NCBI GenBank assembly: GCA_000431235.1
Contig: HF988734.1
Span: 62,001-126,000, forward strand
Direction: 5' to 3'
DNA length: 64,000 bases
Origin: Coprobacillus sp. CAG:698
GTDB taxonomy: Bacteria > Bacillota_I > Bacilli_A > ML615J-28 > CAG-698
The notes under the pieces are model-generated. The model ran no database searches. It saw only the letters and a list, made by a program, of their open reading frames with translations, and had not been told where the DNA came from. Of this stretch, positions 52,424-61,225 are shown piece after piece. A program made the translations under genes and the position numbers. Every line of letters starts with the position of its first letter. Within the stretch, counting starts at the first letter, position 1.

Positions 52424-53461
52424 ATGGCTGAAGATAAGATTCAAAAAGAAGAATTAGAAAAAGCAAAAGCAATGGAAGAAAAAAATAAGGCCCTAAATGA
52501 TGCTTTCAAATCTATAGAAAAACAATTTGGAAAAGGCTCTATTATGAGACTTGGAGATAAAGTGAATGAACAATATGAAGTTGTTCCAACTGGATCAATT
52601 GCCTTGGATATGGCTTTGGGTGTAGGTGGTTACCCTAAAGGCAGAATCATAGAAATATATGGACCTGAAAGTAGTGGTAAAACAACTTTTGCTTTACATG
52701 CAATTGCTGAAGCGCAAAAACAAGGAGGCATTGCGGCATTTATTGATGCTGAACATGCTTTAGATCCTCGCTACGCATTTAGTTTAGGTGTAGATGTTGA
52801 TAATCTAATTGTGTCTCAACCAGATACTGGAGAGCAAGCATTAGAGATATGTGATTATTTAATAAGAAGTGGAGCAGTATCAATTATTGTTGTTGACTCA
52901 GTTGCTGCTTTAGTTCCAAAAGTTGAAATAGATGGTGATATGGGTGATTCTCATATAGGATTACAAGCACGTTTGATGTCACAAGCAATGCGTAAGTTGA
53001 GTGGAGCAATTAGCAAAACTAATTGTGTTGCGATATTTATAAATCAAATTAGAGAAAAAGTTGGCGTTATGTTCGGTAGCCCAGAAACAACTTCTGGAGG
53101 AAGAGCGTTAAAGTTCTATGCGACTATTAGATTAGACATTAGAAGAGTAGAACAAATTAAACAAGGAGATACGGCAATAGGTTCTATAACTAGAGTAAAG
53201 GTAGTTAAGAACAAAGTGGCTCCTCCATTTAAGACATGCGATGTTGATTTAATCTATGGTAAAGGTATCTCTAAAGAAGCTGAAATAATTGATTTAGGTG
53301 TTAAATATGATATAATTGAAAAGAGTGGTTCATGGTTTGCCTATAATGATGAAAAATTAGGTCAAGGCCGTGAAAATGTAAAAGAGTATTTAAGACAAAA
53401 TCCAAATTTATCAGAAGAAATACTTACAAAGATTAAAAATAAGTATTTTAATATAGAATAA
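52424..53461 (+). CDS. recA: recombinase A
   Basis: RecA drives strand exchange and the SOS response. The 345-residue protein is full length: [31 protein letters not shown], Walker [10 protein letters not shown] (~79-87), the [17 protein letters not shown] region, loop L2 ([16 protein letters not shown]) and the C-terminal domain. AAGGAGAAC precedes the ATG. It is in the pgsA-recA pair. No LexA-box-like operator was evident in the short upstream region, since transcription begins before pgsA. Confidence 0.98.
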   Translation: MAEDKIQKEELEKAKAMEEKNKALNDAFKSIEKQFGKGSIMRLGDKVNEQYEVVPTGSIALDMALGVGGYPKGRIIEIYGPESSGKTTFALHAIAEAQKQGGIAAFIDAEHALDPRYAFSLGVDVDNLIVSQPDTGEQALEICDYLIRSGAVSIIVVDSVAALVPKVEIDGDMGDSHIGLQARLMSQAMRKLSGAISKTNCVAIFINQIREKVGVMFGSPETTSGGRALKFYATIRLDIRRVEQIKQGDTAIGSITRVKVVKNKVAPPFKTCDVDLIYGKGISKEAEIIDLGVKYDIIEKSGSWFAYNDEKLGQGRENVKEYLRQNPNLSEEILTKIKNKYFNIE

Positions 53462-53463
53462 AA

Positions 53464-53495
53464 TGATGGTTAGTTTGACTAACCATTTTCTTTTT
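53464..53495 (+). terminator. intrinsic terminator after recA
   Basis: ATGGTTAG (53466-53473) pairs with CTAACCAT (53479-53486), followed by TTTCTTTTT. Confidence 0.88.
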
Positions 53496-53539
53496 AAAAA
53501 ACTAATATCAAAAATAAATAAATCAACTATAAATTGTCA

Positions 53540-53568
53540 TTGACTATAGACTAAAAAAGTAGTATAAT
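53540..53568 (+). promoter_or_regulatory. sigmaA-type promoter of rny
   Basis: TTGACT (53540-53545), 17-base spacer, TATAAT (53563-53568): one mismatch to consensus, among the strongest promoters in the window. It leaves a leader of ~80 bases. Confidence 0.85.
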
Positions 53569-53655
53569 ATAAAAGTATGAAATATAGTATTATTTTAAAT
53601 TCATTTTATAATTGTATTAGATTTTGTAATATATTTTTGAAAATTGGAGGTTATG

Positions 53656-55263
53656 ATGAACACATTAGTTTATTTAGGAATTAGTGTTGGAATCTTCGTA
53701 CCTGTTATTGTTGTTGCATTAGCACTAGGTGTTGCTGGTGGATATTTAGTACTAAGATATATTTTAATGAAATCTGGAAAAGATGCCAAAAAAATAATTG
53801 AGGAAGCTAAAAAAACTGCAGAGACACATCGTAGAGAAGCTGTTATGGAGTTAAAACAAGAACTTCGTAACATGAGACAAGAAAGTGATAAAGAAAATCA
53901 AGCTAAAAAAATTGCTGCTGAACGTGAAATTGATGAGAAAAAGAAAGCAGCTAATGAGTTAGAACAAAAATTATTACAACGTGAAGAACGTTTGGATAAT
54001 CGTAGTAATAACCTTGATAAGCGTGAAGAAATCTTAAATGTCAAAGAGCAAAAAATCGATCAAGTAAAAGCTGATCTTGATGGACAATTTGCGAAAGCTA
54101 ATGAACTAATTGAAGAACAGAACAAGAAACTAATTGAAATTTCTGGATTAAAAGTTGAAGATGCAAAGAAGATAATTCTTGAAAGTATTGAAAATGAAAT
54201 GGCCGATGAAGTAGCAGTTGTTGTTAAAGAGGCCGAAGACAGAGCAAAAGTTGAAAGTAACAAGAAATCCCAAATGATTCTTGCTAATGCCATTCAACAA
54301 TATGCTGGTGATGCAGTAAGTGAAAAAACTGTTTCAGTTGTTCCACTACCAAATGATGATATGAAGGGTCGTATCATTGGACGTGAAGGCCGTAATATAC
54401 GTGCTATAGAAGCTTCTACAGGAGTTGATTTAATAATTGATGATACCCCAGAAGCAGTAGTAATTTCATGCTTTGATCCTATTAGAAGAGAAATCGCTAA
54501 AAGAACGTTAGAGGCATTAATTTCTGATGGTCGTATTCAACCATCAAGAATTGAAGAATTAGTAGCCAAATTTAAAAAGGAATTAGATAACGAAATTCGT
54601 GAAGCAGGTGAAAAAGCAATCTATGAAGTTGGTGTTGGTAAGATGCATCCTGAACTAATCAAACTTGTTGGTAGATTAAAATTCCGTACAAGTTATGGTC
54701 AAAATGCTTTATCACATTCAAAGGAAGTTGCTTTCTTAACTGGTAAACTTGCTGCCGAAATCGGATTAAATGAAACTTTAGCTCGTCGTGCTGGTTTATT
54801 ACATGATATTGGAAAAGCTGCAGACCATGAAATGGAAGGAAGCCACGTTGATATAGGGGTTGAATTAGCAACAAGATATCGCGAAAATCCTGTTGTTATA
54901 AATGCAATTGCCTCTCACCATGGAGATAAAGAAGCAACAGATATGATTTCTTTATTGGTTGCTGCTGCAGATACAATTTCAGCTGCAAGACCTGGTGCTA
55001 GAAGTGAATCAATTGAAAATTACATTAAGAGATTAACACAACTTGAAGAAATATGTAATGAATTTAAAGGTGTTGATAAATCATATGCTTTACAAGCAGG
55101 TCGTGAAATACGTGTAATGGTTAAACCAACTGAAATTGATGATACACTAGCATACAAATTAGCTAGAGATATTCGCATTAAAATTGAAAATACGCTTACT
55201 TATCCTGGTACTATCAAAGTAACTGTTATTAGAGAAACAAGAGTTCAAGAAACAGCTAAATAA
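53656..55263 (+). CDS. rny: ribonuclease Y
   Basis: RNase Y is the membrane-anchored endonuclease that starts mRNA decay. The 535-residue protein has an N-terminal span (~6-28), a long coiled coil (~40-200), a KH domain with [21 protein letters not shown] (here ~236-256) and an HD domain with [22 protein letters not shown] and ASHHGDKEA. The ATG at 53656 is preferred over one at 53653 and a TTG at 53644 because of the spacing from GGAGG. ymdB and spoVS follow, as in B. subtilis. Confidence 0.97.
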   Translation: MNTLVYLGISVGIFVPVIVVALALGVAGGYLVLRYILMKSGKDAKKIIEEAKKTAETHRREAVMELKQELRNMRQESDKENQAKKIAAEREIDEKKKAANELEQKLLQREERLDNRSNNLDKREEILNVKEQKIDQVKADLDGQFAKANELIEEQNKKLIEISGLKVEDAKKIILESIENEMADEVAVVVKEAEDRAKVESNKKSQMILANAIQQYAGDAVSEKTVSVVPLPNDDMKGRIIGREGRNIRAIEASTGVDLIIDDTPEAVVISCFDPIRREIAKRTLEALISDGRIQPSRIEELVAKFKKELDNEIREAGEKAIYEVGVGKMHPELIKLVGRLKFRTSYGQNALSHSKEVAFLTGKLAAEIGLNETLARRAGLLHDIGKAADHEMEGSHVDIGVELATRYRENPVVINAIASHHGDKEATDMISLLVAAADTISAARPGARSESIENYIKRLTQLEEICNEFKGVDKSYALQAGREIRVMVKPTEIDDTLAYKLARDIRIKIENTLTYPGTIKVTVIRETRVQETAK

Positions 55264-55294
55264 TACTTTTGATGATTTGGATTAGTAACAGAAT

Positions 55295-55330
55295 AAATGT
55301 TTCTAAGTCATCCTTAGAAACATTTTTAAA
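55295..55330 (+). terminator. intrinsic terminator between rny and ymdB
   Basis: AAATGTTTCTAAG (55295-55307) pairs perfectly with CTTAGAAACATTT (55313-55325). Its T tail merges into the ymdB ribosome site, so it may only attenuate. Confidence 0.75.
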
Positions 55331-55341
55331 AAGGAGTATAT

Positions 55342-56118
55342 ATGAAAATATTATTTGTTGGTGATGTCTTTTCTAAACTTGGAAGAAAAGCCTTAGAAAC
55401 AAACATAAAGAGAATTAAAGAATCACAAAAAATTAATTTTGTTATTGTAAATGGGGAAAATATTTCCCATGGTAAAGGTATCAATGAAGGACATTATTTA
55501 TGGCTTTTAGAACAAGGTGTAAATGTTGTAACTCTAGGAAATCATTCTTTCCAACAAAGTAGTATTATGAATATAATTGATAATGCCAAATGTTTAGTTA
55601 GACCATATAATTATCTTGACGATAAACCGGGTAAAGGATATCTTGAGGTAAATTACAATGGCATAAAAATTGTTATCATCCAAATGCTTGGTCAAGTATT
55701 TATGAATGAAGAAGTTAAAAATCCATTTCAAGAAACAAAGAAATTACTTGAACAATTAACATATGACATATGCATAATCGATTTTCACGCAGAAAGTACA
55801 AGCGAAAAAATTGCTTTTGGGTATGCGTTTGATGGACTAGCAACGGCTATCATTGGAACTCATACTCATGTGCAAACTGCTGACGAGAGAATCCTAACGA
55901 AAGGTACAGCTTTTATAACTGATGTAGGAATGACTGGACCACTTGACGGTGTCATAGGAGTTAAAAAAGAAATAATTATTGATAGATATTTGAATGATGG
56001 TTGGCACAGATTTGATCCTCAAGATGATGGATTAATGCAATTTAGTGCAGTTATTTTAGAAATAAATGAATTAACGCACAAAGTGACACGTATCGACAGA
56101 GTACATGTGATAGAATAA
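55342..56118 (+). CDS. ymdB: YmdB-family metallophosphoesterase (2',3'-cyclic nucleotide phosphodiesterase)
   Basis: YmdB hydrolyses 2',3'-cyclic NMPs and influences late adaptive gene expression in B. subtilis. The 258-residue protein has ILFVGDVFSKLGRKAL (metal Asp at ~6), the NGEN motif with VIVNGENISHGKGI, VTLGNHSFQQ (GNH), and the late metal motifs DFHAESTSEK and GTHTHVQTAD. AAAGGAG precedes the ATG. Its place after rny and before spoVS repeats the B. subtilis order. Confidence 0.95.
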   Translation: MKILFVGDVFSKLGRKALETNIKRIKESQKINFVIVNGENISHGKGINEGHYLWLLEQGVNVVTLGNHSFQQSSIMNIIDNAKCLVRPYNYLDDKPGKGYLEVNYNGIKIVIIQMLGQVFMNEEVKNPFQETKKLLEQLTYDICIIDFHAESTSEKIAFGYAFDGLATAIIGTHTHVQTADERILTKGTAFITDVGMTGPLDGVIGVKKEIIIDRYLNDGWHRFDPQDDGLMQFSAVILEINELTHKVTRIDRVHVIE

Positions 56119-56125
56119 TTCCTGT

Positions 56126-56153
56126 AAAGGCATAAAATCATAAACTAGCGAAT
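56126..56153 (+). promoter_or_regulatory. possible sigmaH-type promoter of spoVS
   Basis: AAAGGCATA (56126-56134) resembles the sigmaH -35 RWAGGAWWT with one clear mismatch, and GCGAAT (56148-56153) matches the GAAT -10 after a 13-base spacer. B. subtilis spoVS is a sigmaH gene, which makes the match credible but unproven. Confidence 0.4.
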
Positions 56154-56189
56154 ATAATTTTATGACCAAACTTAACAGGAGGAAAAACA

Positions 56190-56453
56190 ATGGATATTTT
56201 AAAAGTTTCATCAAAATCAAAACCAGCTTCAGTAGCAGGTGCTCTAGCTAATGCCTTTAGGACTCAGGAATCGATTGAAATTCAAGCGATTGGAGCCGGT
56301 GCATTAAATCAAGCTATTAAATCAGTTGCAATTGCTCGTGGGTATGTTGCCCCAACAGGAAAAGATTTAATCTGCATACCAGCATTTAGTGATATTCAAA
56401 TTGAAGGCGAAGAAAGAACAGCAATTAAGTTAATTGTTGAAAAGAGAAAATAG
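56190..56453 (+). CDS. spoVS: stage V sporulation protein S
   Basis: SpoVS is a small Alba-fold protein needed at several sporulation stages. The 87-residue protein is highly conserved: MDILKVSSKSKPASVAGALA at the start, EIQAIGAGALNQAIKSVAIA in the middle and LICIPAFSDIQIEGEERTAI at the end. ACAGGAGG precedes the ATG. It follows ymdB as in B. subtilis and has its own terminator. Confidence 0.98.
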   Translation: MDILKVSSKSKPASVAGALANAFRTQESIEIQAIGAGALNQAIKSVAIARGYVAPTGKDLICIPAFSDIQIEGEERTAIKLIVEKRK

Positions 56454-56463
56454 TTAAAACTCA

Positions 56464-56499
56464 AGGACTTACAAGTTTTATTACTTGAGTCCTTTTTTA
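56464..56499 (+). terminator. intrinsic terminator after spoVS
   Basis: AAGGACT...CAAGT pairs with ACTTG..AGTCCTT with a small bulge, followed by six T residues. Confidence 0.82.
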
Positions 56500-56626
56500 A
56501 ATTATGTAAAAAGAGTTTAGAACTATTTATGTTTATTATTTAAAAGATATTGAAAAAAAACACAAAATGTATTAAAATAATAACAAAAAAGTCATTAAAT
56601 AAATATAATGAAAATGGGACGATAAA

Positions 56627-57205
56627 ATGATAAATAATTTACCAATCTTAGAAACTCAAAGATTAATTTTAAGGGAAATATGTGAAAAGGATGCTAAGGA
56701 CATGAATGAGTATGCTAAAATACCTTATGTTGGTCCAGAAGCAGGATGGGAACCGCACACAACACTCTCATATACAAAAAATGTAATAAGAATGTTTAAT
56801 AGAAAAAAATATTATGGACAATTAGGTGTATTTGCAATTATTTTACGTGAAAATAATAAAATGATTGGGACTGTTGAACTTCATACTTATACACCATCTT
56901 TTAAAGCAGAACTCGGATATACAGTTAGTCCATATTATTGGGGCTTTGGATATGCTGTTGAAGCAAGTAAGGAAGTTATAAAATATGGATTTGAAGAATT
57001 AAACTTAAAAAGAATTGAATGCATGTGTTTTCCAGAAAACGCACAATCAAAAAGAGTATGCGAAAAGCTATTATTTCCTTATGAAGGAGTGAGACGAAAG
57101 GGGTACCAATTATATAATGGAAGAATTAGTGATCTAATTTCTTTTGCTATGACTGATGACGATTATTATAAAATAAAGGAAGAAAAATTATGGGAAAAGA
57201 AATAG
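56627..57205 (+). CDS. GNAT-family N-acetyltransferase (RimJ-like)
   Basis: A 192-residue acetyltransferase of the Acetyltransf_3 group. It begins LPILETQRLILREICEKDA, has the IGTVELHTY strand, the acetyl-CoA-binding ELGYTVSPYYWGFGYAVEA (RGxGxA-type loop altered to WGFGYA), and the closing NLKRIECMCFPENAQSKRVC. The acceptor, a protein N-terminus or an antibiotic-like amine, cannot be told. It overlaps the next gene by 16 bases, so the two are coupled. Confidence 0.88.
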   Translation: MINNLPILETQRLILREICEKDAKDMNEYAKIPYVGPEAGWEPHTTLSYTKNVIRMFNRKKYYGQLGVFAIILRENNKMIGTVELHTYTPSFKAELGYTVSPYYWGFGYAVEASKEVIKYGFEELNLKRIECMCFPENAQSKRVCEKLLFPYEGVRRKGYQLYNGRISDLISFAMTDDDYYKIKEEKLWEKK

Positions 57206-58179
57206 TATCTTATGTAAAAAGACATTTATCAAAATATCCGAAAATGGAAACTATAGATATTTTCAAACTTCTTTATCAAGAAGTTTTTCTAACAGGACAT
57301 ATAATAAATGAAAATTCTCTAAAATACTTATTAGAGGAAGCAAAAGAAGTGAAGGAAAACGATAATTTATTATATGAATACATAGCCAATGGGCAAGTTA
57401 GAATAAATCTTTATCCATACTTAAAATATTATAGTATAGATAATCTTTATGAAAAAATGCTTCTTTCAAGTAAAGAAGAAATTAATAAAGATATCTTTTA
57501 TGAGGTTGATTATATTAAAGGAGCTAGTATATGTGAGAATCGAATACTTGCAAGTCTTCTTTATATAAATGTATATAATAATTTACTTCCATCACATAGT
57601 AAAATATATAAAAATTATTACGAGCCTCATTATCGTTTACTATCTTCAAAATATTTAGATTGTGATGTTCGTAAAAGAAAACTTCAGAGTTTCATCGAAA
57701 AAGTAAAAAAACCAAATGAGAAAATAATAATAGCATGTGAGGGAAGATGTGCATCAGGTAAAACAACAATAACAAATATGTTAGAAGATGTTACCGTAAT
57801 TCACGTTGATGATTTCTTCCCTGAAAATAAAGATGAAAGACTAGATTTCGAAAGAATAAAAAGTGTACTCAAAGAAATCAAATCAAATGATAAAGTAACC
57901 TATATGGCAAGAAACTGCCAAACAAAAACTTATGAAAAGAAAGAATTAGAACTAAAAGATATAGTAATTATCGAAGGTGTATATAGTTATGATGAGTGTT
58001 TACGTAACTATATAGACTATTTAGTTTTCTTTATAACAACTAAGAATCTTCAAAAAGAAAGATTAGTTAAAAGAGAAACAACAAAGCATTTAGAAATGTT
58101 CAATAAGATCTGGATCCCTCGTGAAGAAGCTTATTATAAAACCTTTGATTTTATACAAAATAGTGATATACTAATATAA
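57190..58179 (+). CDS. uridine kinase-like P-loop protein with unknown N-terminal domain
   Basis: The 329-residue protein has two parts. Residues ~180-329 are a uridine kinase/phosphoribulokinase-type P-loop domain: IACEGRCASGKTTITNML with Walker A at 185-192, VIHVDDFF (substrate Asp pair), IVIIEGVYSY (Walker B-like) and FFITTKNLQKERLVKRE. Residues 1-~178 form a helical domain of no recognised family, rich in Tyr and Leu. The substrate is not inferable. It overlaps the GNAT gene by 16 bases; AAAGGAAG precedes its ATG. Not a classic Udk, which has no such N-terminus. Confidence 0.82.
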   Translation: MGKEIVSYVKRHLSKYPKMETIDIFKLLYQEVFLTGHIINENSLKYLLEEAKEVKENDNLLYEYIANGQVRINLYPYLKYYSIDNLYEKMLLSSKEEINKDIFYEVDYIKGASICENRILASLLYINVYNNLLPSHSKIYKNYYEPHYRLLSSKYLDCDVRKRKLQSFIEKVKKPNEKIIIACEGRCASGKTTITNMLEDVTVIHVDDFFPENKDERLDFERIKSVLKEIKSNDKVTYMARNCQTKTYEKKELELKDIVIIEGVYSYDECLRNYIDYLVFFITTKNLQKERLVKRETTKHLEMFNKIWIPREEAYYKTFDFIQNSDILI

Positions 58180-58200
58180 ATTATTAAAACGGAGAAGAAT

Positions 58201-59637
58201 ATGAAAAAAGAATTTAGTCGATTTGTGATTCCAAACATTAATATGGAAAGAAAAAGAATGGCCAAAGAAACCCAAATAATACAATATAAGATTGATGATA
58301 AATGTTTAAATATAGGTAATGGTAAATATTATCATATAAAAACATATGGTTGTCAAGGCAATCTATCTGATAGTGAAAAAATATCAGGTCTTCTTGAAAA
58401 AATGGGTTTTGTGTCTACAGATTCTGATGCTAAAGCAGATATAATAGTATTTAATACTTGTGCAATTAGAGAAAATGCTGAAAACAGAGTGTTTGGAGAA
58501 TTGGGTAGAATCAAAAACTTGAAAAAAGAAAATCCTAATCTATTGATGGTTTTATGTGGATGCATGGCCCAAGAAGAAAAAGTTGTAAAAAGGATAACTG
58601 AAAAATACCCACAAGTTGATATAGTTTTAGGAACACATAATATTCATATGTTACCTGAGTATATTTATGAAGCTTATGACAAGAATAGCCGTGTTATAGA
58701 TGTGTATTCTGAAGAAGGTGATATTGTCGAAGGCATGCCTGTTAGACGAAGTCACAATAAAAAGGCTTGGGTTGACATTATGTATGGCTGTGATGAATTT
58801 TGTACTTATTGTATAGTTCCCTATACAAGAGGTAAAGAGCGTTCTCGTTTGCCTGAAGATATTATTAAAGAAGTAACTGACTTAGCAAAAGAAGGATATA
58901 TTGAAGTTACTTTACTAGGACAAAATGTAAATGCTTATGGTAAAGATTTTAAAGACAGAAAATATACTTTTGCTGATCTTTTAAAAGATTTGAATAAACT
59001 TGATATAAAACGTATTAGATATACAACTTCACATCCTCGTGATTTAGATGATGAAACAATTGAAGCGATGAGATATGGCGGAAATATAATGCCACACTTA
59101 CACTTACCAGTACAATCTGGAAGTAATCAGATTCTAAAACGTATGAATAGAAAGTATACAAAAGAAGAATACTTAGATAAGATTAATAAGCTAAAACAAA
59201 CAGTTCCCGGTATTTCATTAACTACAGATATAATTGTTGCTTTTCCTGGAGAAACTGAAGAAGATTTTGAAGAAACATTAGATTTAGTACACAAAGCAGA
59301 TTTTGAGGGAGCGTACACATTCATATATTCACCAAGAGAAGGTACACCAGCTGCGAAGTACGAAAATCTATTAACTGAAAAAGAAAAAAAGGAAAGACTA
59401 TTAAAGCTAAATAAATTAATTAATGAAGGTTATTTAAAAGGCAACAAAAGATTTGAAGGCGAAATTGTTGAAGTGTTAGTTGAAGGCTTTTCAGAGAAAA
59501 ATAAAAACTATTTAACTGGTTACACTAAACACAATAAACTTGTAAACTTTATTGGAGACGAAAGCCTAATTGGAACACTTGTTAATGTGAAAATTGAAAA
59601 AGCCTATAGTTGGCATTTAAAGGGTAAAATAGTTTAA
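58201..59637 (+). CDS. miaB: tRNA-2-methylthio-N6-dimethylallyladenosine synthase
   Basis: MiaB adds the methylthio group to i6A37 of tRNA with a radical-SAM reaction. The 478-residue protein has an N-terminal extension (~1-45), the UPF0004 domain with TYGCQGNLSDSEKI, FNTCAIRENAENR and LCGCMAQEE (three Cys for one 4Fe-4S cluster), the radical-SAM CxxxCxxC as CDEFCTYCIVPYTRG (~199-213), and a C-terminal TRAM domain. ACGGAGAAG precedes the ATG. cotE follows, as in B. subtilis. Confidence 0.96.
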   Translation: MKKEFSRFVIPNINMERKRMAKETQIIQYKIDDKCLNIGNGKYYHIKTYGCQGNLSDSEKISGLLEKMGFVSTDSDAKADIIVFNTCAIRENAENRVFGELGRIKNLKKENPNLLMVLCGCMAQEEKVVKRITEKYPQVDIVLGTHNIHMLPEYIYEAYDKNSRVIDVYSEEGDIVEGMPVRRSHNKKAWVDIMYGCDEFCTYCIVPYTRGKERSRLPEDIIKEVTDLAKEGYIEVTLLGQNVNAYGKDFKDRKYTFADLLKDLNKLDIKRIRYTTSHPRDLDDETIEAMRYGGNIMPHLHLPVQSGSNQILKRMNRKYTKEEYLDKINKLKQTVPGISLTTDIIVAFPGETEEDFEETLDLVHKADFEGAYTFIYSPREGTPAAKYENLLTEKEKKERLLKLNKLINEGYLKGNKRFEGEIVEVLVEGFSEKNKNYLTGYTKHNKLVNFIGDESLIGTLVNVKIEKAYSWHLKGKIV

Positions 59638-59652
59638 AACTGTAGCAAACGT

Positions 59653-59686
59653 ATTCCTCCTTGAATATATTGTATTGAGGAGGGAT
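59653..59686 (+). promoter_or_regulatory. hairpin masking the cotE ribosome-binding site
   Basis: ATTCCTCCT (59653-59661) can pair along all nine bases (one G-U) with AGGAGGGAT (59678-59686), which contains the cotE Shine-Dalgarno AGGAGGG. The ATG follows 4 bases later. This would hide the ribosome site in a transcript read through from miaB. Confidence 0.55.
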
Positions 59687-59689
59687 TTT

Positions 59690-60205
59690 ATGAATGATAT
59701 AAGAGAAATAGTTACCAAGGCTGTCGTAGGCAAAGGTAAAAAGATTATCCAACGAACTGATGAAGTTGTTGCTAGTAATGAACCTTTTAGTGTACTAGGA
59801 TGTTGGGTAATTAATCATGATTTTCAAGGAACTCTTGATGATAACGTTGTAACTGTTGAAGGAACATATGAAATAAATATATGGTATTCATATGATAACA
59901 ATACTAAAACAGATATTGCTAGAGGCGAAGTAAACTACTTAAAGAAAATTAATACTAAAACAATTGTTCAAGATATAAACAAAGATACTCGTGAAATAAT
60001 TATTGAAACAATTCAAGAGCCTACATGCACTAATGCATCTATAAATGGTACATCTATCTGTGTCGATGTATGTTTTGAATTATTAGCTTCAATAATTGGC
60101 GAAACAAGAGTTAGAGTAGCTATTTTAGACCAAATTGATTGTACTGACTATACTGACGATGATTTCGAAGATGAAATTAATGAGAATTTTATAAGTGAAG
60201 AATAG
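59690..60205 (+). CDS. cotE: outer spore coat morphogenetic protein CotE
   Basis: CotE organises the outer coat of the endospore. The 171-residue protein aligns along its length with B. subtilis CotE: DIREIVTKAVVGKGKKIIQ (compare EYREIITKAVVAKGRKFTQ), VLGCWVINHDFQG, VTVEGTYEINIWYSYDNNTK, a QEPTC segment near residue 115, IIGETRVRVAIL and an acidic tail of Asp/Glu residues. Gene order miaB-cotE also agrees. The ATG at 59690 follows AGGAGGG, which can be masked by a hairpin. A terminator follows. This is strong evidence that the organism builds a coated endospore. Confidence 0.95.
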   Translation: MNDIREIVTKAVVGKGKKIIQRTDEVVASNEPFSVLGCWVINHDFQGTLDDNVVTVEGTYEINIWYSYDNNTKTDIARGEVNYLKKINTKTIVQDINKDTREIIIETIQEPTCTNASINGTSICVDVCFELLASIIGETRVRVAILDQIDCTDYTDDDFEDEINENFISEE

Positions 60206-60236
60206 AATCAATTGGGTATCCAATTGATTTTTTATG
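60206..60236 (+). terminator. intrinsic terminator after cotE
   Basis: ATCAATTGG and CCAATTGAT pair around GTAT and are followed by six T residues, ending 9 bases before the next gene. Confidence 0.88.
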
Positions 60237-60244
60237 GAGGCATT

Positions 60245-60916
60245 ATGTACAAAGCATTACTTGTAGATTTAGATAATACATTATTAGATTTTAATAAAGC
60301 TGAAGAGAGAGCTCTTACGACTACGCTCTTAAGATATGGACTAAATGATACAAAAGAAATAAAAGAAGAATTTAAAAAAATAAATAGTAAGTATTGGATG
60401 ATATTTGAAAAAGGTGAAATATCTAAAGAAGATCTTTTAGTACAGAGATTTAAAGATTTCTTTGAAAAATATATTCCTAATCCTAAGGCAAAAGAAATAA
60501 ACACTTTTTATCTCAATCAATTAGCTGAATCAGGTGATTTAGTAGTGCATGCACTTGAAACGTTAGAAACTATCAAAGATAAGGTTAAGATTTATCCAGT
60601 AACTAATGGAGTATATAACACACAAGTTAGGCGCTTAGAAAAATCTGGTTTGAATAAATTTTTTGAAAAAATATTTGTTTCTGAAAAAATAGGATATCAA
60701 AAACCAAAAAAAGAATTCTTTGATTATGTCTTCAATAATATAGAATATAATAAAGATGAAGTTTTATTGCTTGGTGATAGTTTAACAGCCGATATCATAG
60801 GCGGAATAAACTATGGTATTGATACATGTTGGTACAATCCTAATCACTTAAGTAGTAATCTAAAAATAACGTATGTTATAGATGATTTATTAGATTTAAT
60901 AAAACTTATAAAATAA
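60245..60916 (+). CDS. HAD-superfamily phosphatase, YjjG/YfnB type
   Basis: A 223-residue haloacid-dehalogenase-type hydrolase, probably a nucleotide or sugar-phosphate phosphatase. Motif I is LLVDLDNTLLDF (catalytic Asp at ~8), motif II is PVTNG with Thr, motif III includes KPKKEFF (Lys) and motif IV is VLLLGDSLTADIIGG. The helical cap (~20-95) is of the YjjG pattern, an enzyme known for pyrimidine house-cleaning in E. coli. GGAGG precedes the ATG at 60245. Confidence 0.92.
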   Translation: MYKALLVDLDNTLLDFNKAEERALTTTLLRYGLNDTKEIKEEFKKINSKYWMIFEKGEISKEDLLVQRFKDFFEKYIPNPKAKEINTFYLNQLAESGDLVVHALETLETIKDKVKIYPVTNGVYNTQVRRLEKSGLNKFFEKIFVSEKIGYQKPKKEFFDYVFNNIEYNKDEVLLLGDSLTADIIGGINYGIDTCWYNPNHLSSNLKITYVIDDLLDLIKLIK

Positions 60917-60929
60917 ATGAAAATTTCAC

Positions 60930-60958
60930 TTGATATATATGGATAATTATGGTAAAAT
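60930..60958 (+). promoter_or_regulatory. sigmaA-type promoter of a putative small RNA
   Basis: TTGATA (60930-60935), 17-base spacer, TAAAAT (60953-60958). No coding start follows within the transcript bounded by the terminator at 61045. Confidence 0.72.
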
Positions 60959-60964
60959 GTAGGT

Positions 60965-61075
60965 GTGAGACTAAAAACTCATTCCTAAGAGATTTTAAAA
61001 TCTATATATTATATATTTAGGATAAGTATTATGTAGTGAAATGTAAAACTCTCTTAGGTAAAAGGGAGTTTTTTT
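60965..61075 (+). ncRNA. putative small RNA, ~110 nt, unknown class
   Basis: A consensus promoter and an intrinsic terminator (AAAACTCTC 61045-61053 with GGGAGTTTT 61064-61072, then T) bracket ~110 bases without a credible gene. Internal pairing is visible: TGAG/CTCA near the 5' end, and CCTAA/TTAGG enclosing a palindromic AGATTTTAAAATCT. It does not match the tandem RNAs at 30 kb, and no known class was recognised. The remaining gap up to 61225 is AT-rich with a TATAAT at 61188-61193 ahead of the next operon. Confidence 0.55.
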
Positions 61076-61225
61076 GCGAGTAGACTATTTAAATATTTTG
61101 ATATAAAAATTATGATTTAAAAATATTAATAGAATAACATAAAGATTTTTGAGTGTTGTAAAAATAGATTATATTATATTTAATGCATATAATAATAATG
61201 ATAAAACAGTATGAGGAGGTAGTGT

